A stretch of 64,000 bases of DNA from Symbiodinium natans (taxonomy: Eukaryota > Sar > Dinophyceae > Suessiales > Symbiodiniaceae): NCBI GenBank assembly GCA_905221605.1, contig CAJNDS010000334.1:62001-126000 (forward strand), in the 5' to 3' direction. Below are positions 23,471 through 33,094 of the stretch, piece by piece. Both the position numbers and the translations under genes were made by a program. The notes beneath the pieces are model-generated. The model was not told the origin of the DNA and did not search any database. It saw nothing but the letters and a program-made list of their open reading frames with translations. Within the stretch, counting starts at the first letter, position 1; each line of letters starts with the position of its first letter.

Positions 23471-23689
23471 AGCTTCCCCCCCTCCCAAGAATTTAATAAT
23501 GATTAATTTAAGTACGACGGGGAGGTTTCGGATTGAAATTATTTAAATTATTTAATTCTTAGGGGGCGGGGAGGGTGGTTCCCCCCCCCTTTTCGGATTT
23601 AAACTATTTAAACTATATAAGTTATTTACATTATTTGAACTATTTAAATTGTTTAAATTATGTAGTTTTTTAAATCAAAGCTTTTTATA

Positions 23690-23958
23690 ACTCCCTTGTC
23701 TCTCCCTAATTAGAAAAAACCAATCTTGCTATTCACAGATAGGTGCCCTTCTTCCTCTTCAGGAAATCGCCTTTCCCTTATTTTGCGTTTTGAAGCGACT
23801 AAGAAAAACAACAGATACGAAGAGAGGACAGGGAATGACTAAGTAAAGAGAGGAGCTCTTCAATGTCCCTCCCTTTTTCTTATGTTACTTTTCCTTCTTG
23901 GGGGGTCCTTTTTCTCCATTCAAGATGCAGAAAACGATCAAAAAGGACAACCGTTCCA
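23690..23958. repeat. Relic of the ~650-bp satellite between modules A and B
   Basis: Another copy of the tctccctaattagaaaaaac ... tcaggaaatcgcc ... ccgttccatcgcccatatat segment. It joins module A to module B and shows that the modules are inserted in, or amplified together with, that satellite. Confidence 0.85.
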
Positions 23959-23959
23959 T

Positions 23960-24885
23960 CGCCCATATATAGGGAGACAGAGAAATCATGAGCATCAGCT
24001 GGGTTTGCTGCACCACTCAAAACTTCTCAAGTGACCTAGGCACACTCTGCGCCTATCAGAGTACATTACAAGTACAAGTGCAAGTACAAGCCTTCGTTTT
24101 TGAGGTAGAGGGCACGAAAGGTGGAGGAGGGCTGGGGGGGTGGGGTAAAAGAATTATATAAAACTACTTATAAGGTTTATACAGTTTATGAAGTGGGCTC
24201 TTTTTTTCTCCTTTGGCTAATTTTGGGCAACATTTGCCCTTTGGGCCCAATTTGGCCCCAAAAAAACGGCCCCAAAGGGCCCAACAATGGGAAACGTGCG
24301 GCTGGATTTGGCCAAATTTTGCCGAGCAGCTGCGGGCAAAATTTGGCCAAATCGGGCTGCTCGTCGTACGCGATGAGAAATGCGCGGCTCGATTTGGCCA
24401 AATTTTGCCGGGCAGCCTCCGGGCAAAATTTGGCCAAATCGGGCTGCTCTTCGTAGGCGATGAGAAAGGTGCGGCTCTATTTGGCCAAATTTTGCCGGGC
24501 AACTTTCGGACAAAATTTGGCCAAATCAGGCTCTTCGTACGCGATGAGAAAGGCGCGGCTCGATTTGGCCAAATTTTGCCGGGCAGCCTTCGGGCAAAAT
24601 TTGGCCAAATCGGGCAGCTCTTCGTATGCGATGAGAAAGGCGCGGCTCGATTTGGCCAAGTTTTGCCCGGAGCTTCCCCCCCTCCCAAGAATTTAATAAA
24701 GATTAATTTAAGTACGACGGGGAGGTTTCGGATTGAAATTATGTAAATTATTTAATTCTTAGGGGGCGGGGAGGGTGGTTCCCCCCCCCCTTTTCGGATT
24801 TAAATTATTTAAACTATATAAGCTATTTACATTATTTGAACTATTTAAATTGTTTAAATTATGTAAATTATTTAATCAAAGCTTT
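23960..24885. repeat. Module B: second copy with a shorter hairpin array
   Basis: Same order as module A. Its array (24,298-24,665) has units starting at 24298, 24384, 24471, 24555 and 24642, the last partial. By variant sites the B units match A units 1, 2, 3, 7 and 8. The two modules therefore differ by exactly the three middle units (A4-A6, 261 bp), plus one 1-bp deletion in the first B unit. Confidence 0.9.
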
Positions 24886-24954
24886 ACATATCTCCCTTGC
24901 CTCTCCCTAATTAGAAATACCAATCTTGCTATTCACAGATAGGTGCCCTTCTCA

Positions 24955-25300
24955 TGCTTTTTTGTGTTAGCACGGCTCTACTGACACATATTCCGCGAAA
25001 AATGTGTCATGCTTTTTGTGTTAGCAGAACTCTGGTGACACATATTCCGCGGAAAATGTGTCATGTTTTTTTGTGTTAGCACGGCTCTACTGACACATAT
25101 TCCGCGGAAAATGTGTCATGTTTTTTTGTGTTAGCACAGCTCTACTGACACATATTCCGCGGAACAAATGTCATGTTTATGGTGCTTAGAGAACTCTGGT
25201 GACACATATTCCGCGAAAAATGTGTCATGCTTTTTTTGTGGTAGCACGGCTCTACTGACACATATTCAGCGGAAAAATTGTCATGTTTTTGGTGAAATTT
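24955..25300. repeat. ~55-bp tandem repeat with ttccgcggaa core
   Basis: Six copies; gacacatattc recurs at 24983, 25037, 25092, 25147, 25201 and 25257. Each copy has ttgtgttagcacggctctac, then gacacatattccgcggaaaa, then tgtgtcatg. The core ttccgcggaa is a palindrome, degraded to ccgcgaa or cagcgga in some copies, and gacaca/tgtgtc is an outer inverted pair. Confidence 0.9.
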
Positions 25301-25301
25301 A

Positions 25302-25452
25302 CGAACACTTACCCCCCGATAAGCAAGACTTGGAACCACTCCGCGTTCTCAGCCTTTAAGAGTTTAAGGGGGTTTCAAATTCAGGGATACTTGTATTTGC
25401 TCCTTGAAACTTACGAACACTTACCCCCCCGATAAGCAAGACTTGGAACCTG
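25302..25452. repeat. Direct repeat of acgaacacttacccccc-type sequence
   Basis: Two copies (about 25,299-25,338 and 25,409-25,449) of ttacgaacacttacccccc followed by gataagcaagacttggaacc. They differ mainly in C-run length. Positions 25,453-25,765 hold unique AT-rich sequence with no supported gene. Confidence 0.8.
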
Positions 25453-25767
25453 CAGACAACAACAAACAGGTCTGTCGCAAAACTTCGACCATTGATACAT
25501 ACCCCCTGTAGCGGGGTATGTCGCGCATGTGGGCCGCGGCCCCGTTACAAGCAATTAATATTGGCACGCGGCCAATTTTTTTCTTTCTCAACTATCTCAA
25601 AGGGCGCACTGTCTAGATCGCAAGCATAATTTCATTGTGTCTTGACGCATCATAGTGTACCAAAGTCTCTGCATCATAAGCATTGTTTTCTTTGAGCTTT
25701 AGTACAGTTTTTTGTACTAAGGTCTTTAAGCCGTAAGCACTTTTAACGGGAAAGGGCGAGGAGGATA

Positions 25768-26012
25768 GCTTGTGATAACTATGACAATTTATCATAATTA
25801 TGATACCTTATCATAAGTATGATAACTTATGATAACTTATCATAATTATAATAACTTATCATAATTATGAAAAGTTGCTTATCATATTTATCATACTCTG
25901 AGATAAAGAACTTGAAGTTATCATAATTATGATAATTTAGATCGGGAAGCTAAAGTTATCATAATTATGATAACTTATGATGGGGAAGTTGAAGTCATCA
26001 TAATTATGATAA
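25768..26012. repeat. ATCATAATTATGAT palindrome cluster
   Basis: At least six copies of tatcataattatgata and its variants, each a perfect or near-perfect palindrome, are spaced 15-60 bp apart. Some are separated by gaagttgaagt linkers. Confidence 0.9.
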
Positions 26013-26199
26013 CTTCAGGTTGGTAGTTTGGAGTGGAGGGGCAGGAGGGGTTAGGTGCGAGTGGTGTGGGTGTAGTAAATTGTTGCAAGGGGGCTTGTTG
26101 GGGGTGATGGGGTCGGGGAGCAGGTTGCAGGTGCGACGCGGTGCGTGGGGTGGCGCTCTGCGAAGTGAGGTGGAAAATTGGGGAGGGGTAGGGGAGGGG

Positions 26200-26550
26200 A
26201 GAGCACAAGCCCTCCAGCCCCTCCCCTCCAGCCTCCAACCCCTCCAGCCCCTGCAGAGCCCTCCAGCCAGCCCCTCCAGCCCGCCCCTCCAGCCAGCCCC
26301 TCCAGGCGCCCCTTCAGCCTCCAGGTAGCCACTCCAGTTCTTCCAGTTCCTCCAGCCCCTCTAGCCTCTCCAACCCCTCCAGCCCCTGCAGCCAGCCAGC
26401 GCCCCTGCAGCAGCCCCTCCAGCCAGCCCCAGCCCCCTCCAGCCCCCTCCAGTCCCCCTCCAGCCCCTCCAGCTCCAGCCCATCCCTTCTCCAGGCTCCT
26501 CCAGCCCCTCCAGCCTCTCCAGCCCCTCCAGCCCCTCCAGCCCTACCTAA
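26200..26550. repeat. CTCCAGCCC microsatellite
   Basis: About 340 bp of (c)cctccagc repeats with interspersed agccagcccctcc variants. It encodes only Pro/Ala/Ser-rich frames on one strand and Gly/Trp/Leu-rich frames on the other. The G-rich strand is the minus strand. Confidence 0.95.
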
Positions 26551-26559
26551 ATAATTTAG

Positions 26560-28560
26560 TTTATGGCTTGGCTGAGTTTCCCCACAATTAAATTAATTTA
26601 AAATTTAAACGATTTAAACGATTTAAACGATTTAAACGATTTAATTGGGTCCAATTAAATCGTTTAAATCCGACGCCTCAATTTAAACCGTAGGATTTAA
26701 ACGATTTAATTGGGTCCAATTAAATCGTTTAAATCCGACGCCTCAATTAAATAATTTAATTCGACCGTAGGATTTAAACGATTTAATTGGGCCCAATTAA
26801 ATCGTTTAAATCGTTTAAATCGTTTAAATCGTTTAAATTAATAATTTAATTGTGGTGGGAGGTGAGTACAGACAGGCACAGAGCCAATTAAATTATTTAA
26901 ATCCGACGCCTCAATTAAATAATTTAATTAGACCGTAGGATTTAAATGATTTAATTGGTTTATGGCTTGGCTGAGTCCCCCCACAATTAAATTAATTTAA
27001 ACGATTTAAACGATTTAAACGATTTAAACGATTTAATTGGGTCCAATTAAATCGTTTAAATCCGACGCCTCAATTAAATAATTTAATTCGACCGTAGGAT
27101 TTAAACGATTTAATTGGGTCCAATTAAATCGTTTAAATCCGACGCCTCAATTAAATAATTTAATTGGACCGAAGGATTTAAACGATTTAATTGGGCCCAA
27201 TTAAACCGTTTAAATCGTTTAAATCGTTTAAATTAATTTAATTGTGGTGGGAGGTGAGTACAGACAGGCACAGAGCCAATTAAATTATTTAAATCCGACG
27301 CCTCAATTAAATAATTTTATTAGACCGTAGGATTTAAATGATTTAATTGGTTTATGGCTTGGCTGAGTCCCCCCACAATTAAATTAATTTAAACGATTTA
27401 AACGATTTAAACGATTTAAACGATTTAATTGGGTCCAATTAAATCGTTTAAATCCGACGCCTCAATTAAATAATTTAATTCGACCGTAGGATTTAAACGA
27501 TTTAATTGGGTCCAATTAAATCGTTTAAATCCGACGCCTCAATTAAATAATTTAATTGGACCGTAGGATTTAAACGATTTAATTGGGCCCAATTAAATCG
27601 TTTAAATCGTTTAAATCGTTTAAATCGTTTAAATTAATTTAATTGTGGTGGGAGGTGAGTACAGACAGGCACAGAGCCAATTAAATTATTTAAATCCGAC
27701 GCCTCAATTAAATTATTTAATTAGACCGTAGGATTTAAATGATTTAATTGGTTTATGGCTTGGCTGAGTCCCCCCACAATTAAATTAATTTAAACGATTT
27801 AAACGATTTAATTGGGTCCAATTAAATCGTTTAAATCCGACGCCTCAATTAAATAATTTAAATAGACCGTAGGATTTAAACGATTTAATTGGGTCCAATT
27901 AAATCGTTTAAATCCGACGCCTCAATTAAATAATTTAATTCGACCGTAGGATTTAAACAATTTAATTGGGCCCAAATAAATCGTTTAAATCGTTTAGATC
28001 GTTTAAATCGTTTAAATTAATTTAATTGTGGTGGGAGGTGAGTACAGACAGGCACAGAGCCAATTAAAATTTTAAATCCGACGCCTCAATTAAATTATTT
28101 AATTAGACCGTAGGATTTAAATGATTTAATTGGTTTATGGCTTGGCTGAGTCCCCCCACAATTAAATTAATTTAAACGATTTAAACGATTTAAACGATTT
28201 AAACGATTTAATTGGGTCCAATTAAATCGTTTAAATCCGACGCCTCAATTAAAAAATTTAAATAGACCGTAGGATTTAAACGATTTAATTGGGTCCAATT
28301 AAATCGTTTAAATCCGACGCCTCAATTAAATAATTTAATTCGACCGTAGGATTTAAACAATTTAATTGGGCCCAATTAAATCGTTTAAATCCGACGCCTC
28401 AATTAAATAATTTAATTGCACCGTAGGATTTAAACGATTTAATTGGACCCAATTAAATCGTTTAAATCGTTTAAATCATTTAAATTAATTTAATTGTGGT
28501 GGGAGGTGAGTATAGACAAGCACAGAGCCAATTAAATTATTTAAATCCGACGCCTTACTT
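26560..28560. repeat. AT-rich higher-order satellite (~395 bp) on a 40-bp palindrome
   Basis: Five higher-order units are marked by ttatggcttggctgag at 26561, 26960, 27352, 27753 and 28135. Each closes with gtgggaggtgagtacagaca. Inside, ATTTAAACGATTTAATTGG and its reverse complement face each other across gt or gc. The gggccc variant makes a perfect 40-bp palindrome. The linkers are ccgacgcctcaattaaat and gaccgtagg, and tttaaacga 9-mers vary in number. No coding potential. Confidence 0.95.
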
Positions 28561-28811
28561 ATTCAAAAAAATAGGGCGTAGGATTTAAATAATTTAATTA
28601 AGCTCTCTCTATTTAAATAGTTTAATTTATTTAAATAAATTAAATTATTTTCTGCTTATTAAAAAAAAGGAATGAGCTAAATAGACCCTAAAGGCTGCTC
28701 TTTCATATATATATATATATTCCCTGACAGGGTATATATAGAGTTCGAAACTTACGGTCCACAGCCTAAGCCCTCCTCACCCCTCTTTGAAGGCTCTATC
28801 AGGGACGTGGC
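28561..28811. other. AT-rich junction with TATA palindrome
   Basis: This is the degenerate end of the satellite, followed by (ta)n and attccctgacagggtatata near 28,700-28,742, a hairpin related to the 16.1-16.5 kb cluster. No gene. Confidence 0.5.
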
Positions 28812-28918
28812 GGGTTTAGGGTTTAGGGTTTAGGGTTTAGGGTTTAGGGTTTAGGGTTTAGGGTTTAGGGTTTAGGGTTTAGGGGTTAGGGTGTAGGGTT
28901 TAGGGTTTAGGGTTTAGG
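28812..28918. repeat. TTTAGGG array (~15 units)
   Basis: A near-perfect array with one ttaggggttagggtg interruption near 28,883. Confidence 0.95.
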
Positions 28919-28984
28919 GCTGAGTCTTGAACCCTTTCTAAACGCCTTCCCAAGCCCCTTAGACCCGAATTAACGAACCCCCCA

Positions 28985-29080
28985 CGTTCAGAGAAAGCTC
29001 CACCGGGTTGATGCCACAGGCTTCGAGTATGATCTCCGGGAAGTTGCACAGCGCCCTGGTGGGGGACGAGGGGTCTTCGA
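28985..29080 (-). pseudogene. Cysteine-motif exon fragment (C-N-F...ACGINP)
   Basis: The minus strand reads EDPSSPTRALCNFPEIILEA then CGINPVELSLNVG, with strong third-position bias. C-N-F...E-A-C-G-I-N-P-V-E corresponds to C-T-F...N-A-C-G-I-S-P-L-D at 37.8 kb and C-N-T...S-C-A-I-D-P-S-D at 5.4 kb. It lies 65 bp from a TTTAGGG array. It is probably an exon copy of the same unassigned family. Confidence 0.45.
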
Positions 29081-29099
29081 ACAAAAAGGTGGTTTCAAT

Positions 29100-29883
29100 T
29101 TTCGGGTTCTGAAGAAACGAGGGTTCCTAAGGATCCCTAGGTACCCCCCCCCGAACCCCCCTAGGCTACCCCCATGAACCCCCTCCCTTAAGAACTCTAG
29201 AATTCAGGTGAGGTTCAAGTGTCGAACCTCGTCAGGCTTCTATTTTGAGGGTTGCTTCGTGTCTGTCTGGGGGAAAGGGGGAGTTGTGCAAGAAACATCA
29301 TGGAAGCCTTAAACGCACCCAACAGCCCAAACACCATAATAAAAAAAAAACATAACAAGCAGATGCCCAGCGGCGTGAAGCTGTTTGGCGTCTGGTTGAC
29401 CTTTTGGCTCCGGCCAAAACAAGGGGGGATGGAAGGTTGACTTGAATCGTGGGGCTCGTAAACCGAAGTCCCCCACTCTATGCAGTACTCCAGAAAAAGT
29501 CTGTTCTTGTGGAGGGGACTCCAAGCCAAACCGCCGCAGGAGTAGAGGTATAAATACACTCGTCGCGAAGACTTCTCTGTAATTCCCCAGGGCTCCTACA
29601 CCAGCGAAGCTTAAAGACCCTGAGCCGCTGAACCCTGAAGCCCCCACTCGAAACCCTGGCACCCGCAAAGCTCTCTTCCGAGTGGCATTCAGCCTCAGGA
29701 TCTCCCCCGGCGGCGTGGCCCCAGCGGCGGCGCGGATGGTCGTCATCGGAGAGCGAGCTTCCAGGCCTCCCGCATTTTGGTGTTGGGAGTTCAGGGTTTC
29801 GGGTTTCAGGTTACGGGATTAGGGTTACAGGTTTAGGGTTTAGGGTTTAGGGTTTCGGGTTTGGGGTTTACGGTTTGCCCCGG
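29100..29883. other. Unique sequence with degenerate telomere-like right edge
   Basis: A 145-codon minus frame (29,309-29,746) and shorter frames overlap without motif or consistent bias. Degenerate TTTAGGG-type words fill 29,785-29,872. No supported gene. Confidence 0.4.
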
Positions 29884-30025
29884 TGGCACGTCTGGGGTTC
29901 AGGGAGAAGGTTGGGAATCGGGCTGGCCAAAAAAGCTTGGAGGCTGTCAGGGGAAAGACCCGTCCGGCCTGCGGCCGTGCAGTCGAAGGGCTGATTGAAG
30001 CACGGAAGGATGATGACCTGTGAAG
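29884..30025 (-). pseudogene. PCFNQPFDC exon fragment, second copy
   Basis: The minus strand reads EDVLASQVIILPCFNQPFDC then TAAGRTGLSPDSLQAFLASP. The block PCFNQPFDC is identical to the island at 7.3 kb, and the nucleotide word gcagtcgaagggctg is shared on the plus strand. The peptides diverge on both sides of the block. Codon bias is good throughout. It may be an exon of the same gene family as the neighbouring TTTTTT island at 30.12-30.18 kb. Confidence 0.45.
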
Positions 30026-30117
30026 CGAGCACATCTTCCCCGGGGGGGGTCCAAAAAAGGTTTCAAGCCTAAAGCTCACGGGCACCCAAAAAGGACCAAG
30101 GCGAGCTCATACCCCAA

Positions 30118-30182
30118 CGCCCAGGCACCGTGGTCGTGGTGGTCGTGAAGGGAGGCTCCACCGTGATGCAGTTCAGGCCTCA
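30118..30182 (-). pseudogene. Thr-run exon fragment
   Basis: The minus strand reads LNCITVEPPFTTTTTTVPG. With 29,884-30,025 downstream on the same strand it repeats the TTTTTT-then-PCFNQPFDC order seen within 90 bp at 7.3 kb. The two parts are separated here by ~100 bp, as if by an intron or insertion. Confidence 0.35.
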
Positions 30183-30554
30183 CCGAAGCGCAACAAGCTT
30201 GAGCTGCTGTCATGCATCCCGCACAGGGACGTGTTGGCCAGAATGGACGCCGAACGTGCATCACCTCCTATGCACTACCGCAAGAGGGTAGATGCAGCCA
30301 ATCCCTGTAAAAGTACTGAAGGAATGCCCCTGTTTTTGCAACACTGATCACTCGCTGTCAAGAGGTTCAGTCTTATTGTCGTAAAGAAAAATGATACAAC
30401 GGTAACCGCATCCGCGAAACTCAGGCTATTAGCCCTTTGCACCCATGAACCCTATACCAACGAGCAAAAAGTCAAGATCCCGGAGGTCGAACACAGGAAG
30501 TTGATTCGCCTCTGTGCCGTCCACCCTAAACCCTAAGCCCTAAACCCTAAACAA
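30183..30554. other. Unique sequence, no supported gene
   Basis: No motif or biased frame. A short CCCTAAA-type tract occurs at about 30,523-30,552. Confidence 0.4.
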
Positions 30555-30701
30555 AACCCAATGAAAGTCTCCCAGATTTTCGAGACGAAACCCTTTGACC
30601 TAAACCTCGCGGCCCAAGGGCCATCGTTGGAGATGCCCGTAGAGAAGCTCTCCGACGGGCTCACCAACGTCACTGGGACTTCCTTGGCAAGTTCGGAGAG
30701 C
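30555..30701 (+). pseudogene. Coding-like island before a TTTAGGG array
   Basis: The plus frame reads KVSQIFETKPFDLNLAAQGP then SLEMPVEKLSDGLTNVTGTS, open to the edge of the array and with coding-like codon use. The ATG at about 30,561 is in frame but has no supporting context. No family recognised. Confidence 0.35.
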
Positions 30702-30773
30702 GGTTTAGGGTTTAGGGTTTAGGGTTTAGGGTTTAGGGCTTAGGGTTTAGGGTTTAGAGTTCAGGGTTTAGGG
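30702..30773. repeat. TTTAGGG array (~10 units)
   Basis: Mostly perfect, decaying to cttaggg and ttcaggg at the right. Confidence 0.9.
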
Positions 30774-31350
30774 AAGCACTTAAACACTTCAGAATTGATT
30801 GGAGTACTATTTGGGGTCTTCAGGATTACTAGTCGTATTCACTTATGGTCCCTTCATTATACGTTAAATTACCCCCCAAAACCCCCTATTCTAATCATTC
30901 AGGCCCCTTTTTGAGGGGGCAGCGTGGGGCTTTCAGGATTCTGGCTGCCCGGCTCGTGCTGTATCCCCGGCTCGTGCTGTATCAGACGCAAGCGAGCATT
31001 CTCCGAGAGGGCGTTGCTTAGAGCCCCTGGCCGGCCTTCGACTCACTTTGGGGCCCCCCAAAAAACCCTAAACTACCTCCAAACCATGCTGTCCCAAACT
31101 GTTAAAGCCCTCAACCCTTTCTTCCCCCCACCTTCCCCCCCCCCAACCAAAGTTGGGCAAAAGCTGCGAGGCTGGTCACGTTCACGTCGTCCTCAGCCAA
31201 GTGCAGGGCTCAGCGGTTTCAGAGCACAGCTCTGCAGGGGGCAATGGGGGGCATATGGCACCAAGGGCTTGACGGTTCAGGGCCGAAGGGCTTACGGGGG
31301 TTTAAGGGGTCAGAGTTCAGGGTTCAGGGTTCAGGGTTCAGGGTTCAGGG
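30774..31350. other. Unique sequence with a small duplication
   Basis: A 16-18 bp direct duplication of ccggctcgtgctgtatc lies near 30,950-30,983, inside a short plus frame reading ARLVLYPRLVLYQTQASILR that soon stops. A ttcaggg-type degenerate tract starts at about 31,315. Confidence 0.4.
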
Positions 31351-31538
31351 CTCAGGGTTCAGGGTTTAGGGTTGAGGGTTGAGGGTTTAGGGTTAGGGTT
31401 TAGGTTCTTCATCAGGGTCGCACCTACCAAAACTGAACTCATGGCTCAGGGTTCAGGGTTTAGGGTTGAGGGTTGAGGGTTTAGGGTTAGGGTTTAGGTT
31501 CTTCATCAGGGTCGCACCTACCAAAACTGAACTCATGG
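31351..31538. repeat. Perfect 94-bp tandem duplication with telomere-like half
   Basis: Two identical 94-bp copies (31,351-31,444 and 31,445-31,538). Each begins with ctcagggttcagggtttagg, continues through telomere-like variants and ends with the unique segment ttcttcatcagggtcgcacc ... gaactcatgg. Perfect identity means the event is recent. Confidence 0.98.
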
Positions 31539-32856
31539 CGACGCACGGTGATTGCTCTCGGCTTTGCGAAACCAAAGCACGTTCGAGGTTTGTGGGGATT
31601 TTTCGGGGCGAAGCCCCCTGCATCTTGACACAAGAAGGATCTGGGGTTCAGGGGTAGGGTCGGTGTAACGGACTTAGAATTTGAAGCTTCAAGGGTCTCA
31701 AGGGTCTCAAGGGTCTCAAGGACCGCTGAGAAGGGCTCTCAGAGCGAACCGAGTTTCCACCAGAATCTGGTACACACCGTCTCCGTTGTTATAGGCACCT
31801 GACTCGAGATCAGGGGGGGGGGGGGAGAGGGGTCCTCCAATCAGGCGTCCCTTTTGGAGGGATCCCCCCAAAATCCCGACCATCTAACTTTCAGTAGCCC
31901 TTTGAGAGCCTTGCAGTAGGATCCTTGTTGTGTCAGTACGAGGGGCGGATTTCCGTTTCGGAGCCTTTCACAAAAAAGGCACTGATCGAGTCTGAACCCT
32001 AGGAGAGAGAAAGAGAAAGAGAGAGAGAGAGACAGAGAGAGAGAGAGCGAGAGAGAGATAGACAAGACAAAAAGATCCAGAACACCGTGGCTCTTAAAAG
32101 GACCCCTAGACCCTAAACCCCAAACCCGAAACCCAAAACTCTGAAAAGGACAAGGGGGCAGTAGATGAACCCATCGAAGTCCCACTGCGCGCCAGCTTCG
32201 CCGGATGGGCTGGGCGCGTTTGTGGGCTGCATCCTGGCAGAACGAGAGATCCGGGTTCGGGGTTTACGGTTTAAGGGTTTAGGGTTTAGGGTTCATCGGG
32301 GTTTACATTGGTTTACGGAGTTAAAAAGGGGCTTCCAGGGGCTTTTTGAGGTTTGTAGGGGTTAACCGGGGTTTCTCGGGGTTTAGAGGGCTTTATAGGG
32401 GTTTATAGGGTTATAGGGGTGATGGGGGCTTGCAGGTGTTCAGGGTTGTGCTCATGGGGGGGCTGGGAGATAAGCCTCTGGCCTAGAAGAAGCTCCCAAA
32501 ACGAAGCCCTCCTGTTTTCCATACGGCTTGCGGTTTGGATTTCGCAGGCTTCGCACTGGGGTGCATGGGCCCTTGGTGGCCCCCAAGCGCCAACGAGCCA
32601 ACGAGCCAAGGAGCGTGACGCTGTAGAAGAACTGCGGGTTGTCCAGGCTCTGGAGCAAGACCTGCTTCCGGAACAGCCAAGCTGAACAAATAAAACTCCA
32701 GCTGAAGTCCTACATAGGCATCGTGTGCTATCAAAAAAGAGCTAGAATGAGAAGGAGGAGGAAAAAGGGAAGAAGAAAGGCACGAAGAGGAAGAAGAAGA
32801 AGAAGAAGAACAAGCACAAAAGAACAGTGAGAATGACACTAGTGATCGTAGTAGTA
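31539..32856. other. Unique sequence with GA and AAG microsatellites
   Basis: A plus frame at 31,533-31,657 reads THGDCSRLCETKARSRFVGI and looks mildly coding. A GA-rich microsatellite lies at 32,002-32,062. Degenerate TTTAGGG-like DNA lies at about 32,258-32,300. A purine-rich AAGAAG tract lies at about 32,748-32,812. Overlapping frames at 32,403-32,839 exist on both strands and I cannot choose between them. Confidence 0.4.
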
Positions 32857-32975
32857 GCTGTCGGAAGCTTCACGCTGCGCTGCAACGAGCCAGCCTTGTC
32901 GCCCTCGCAAGAGATGAGCCAGAAGTCGTCTTGGCCTCCAATGTCTGCCCTGGTCACGTGGCAGCTCACCAAAGG
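32857..32975 (-). pseudogene. Exon fragment related to the one at 10.0 kb
   Basis: The minus strand reads GPLVSCHVTRADIGGQDDFW then LISCEGDKAGSLQRSVKLP. See 10,001-10,117 for the homologous island. The two also align at nucleotide level (ccaatgtctgccctg versus ccaatgtccaccctg; cagccttgtcgcc versus cggcctggtcccc). The function is unknown. A TTTAGGG array begins 40 bp away. Confidence 0.45.
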
Positions 32976-33016
32976 CCCGCGATCAAAAAGAAGCCAACAA
33001 CAAACATGACCATCTG

Positions 33017-33094
33017 TTTAGGGTTTAGGGTTTAGGGTTTAGGGTGTAGGGTGTAGGGTTTAGGGTTTAGGGTTTAGGGTTTAGGGTTTAGGGT
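33017..33094. repeat. TTTAGGG array (~11 units)
   Basis: A near-perfect array with two gtgtaggg variants in the middle. Confidence 0.95.

Larger units (their letters stand above)
22459..23660. repeat. Module A: ~1.2-kb repeat carrying the long hairpin array
   Basis: The first of two copies of a composite module. It starts at gcccatatatagggagacag and continues through a CAAGTACAAG segment, the ggggggtggggtaaaaga segment and the 87-bp hairpin array. It ends in an AT-rich tail (atttaaattatttaattctt and similar words) after a ccccccctcccaag run. Copy B spans about 23,960-24,880. Confidence 0.9.

Noticed and set aside
22755-23546. Open frames of 230-261 codons on both strands as protein genes
   Set aside because: They lie wholly in the 87-bp hairpin array. 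Openness in several frames follows from a unit length divisible by three. Module B breaks the frame with a 1-bp deletion.
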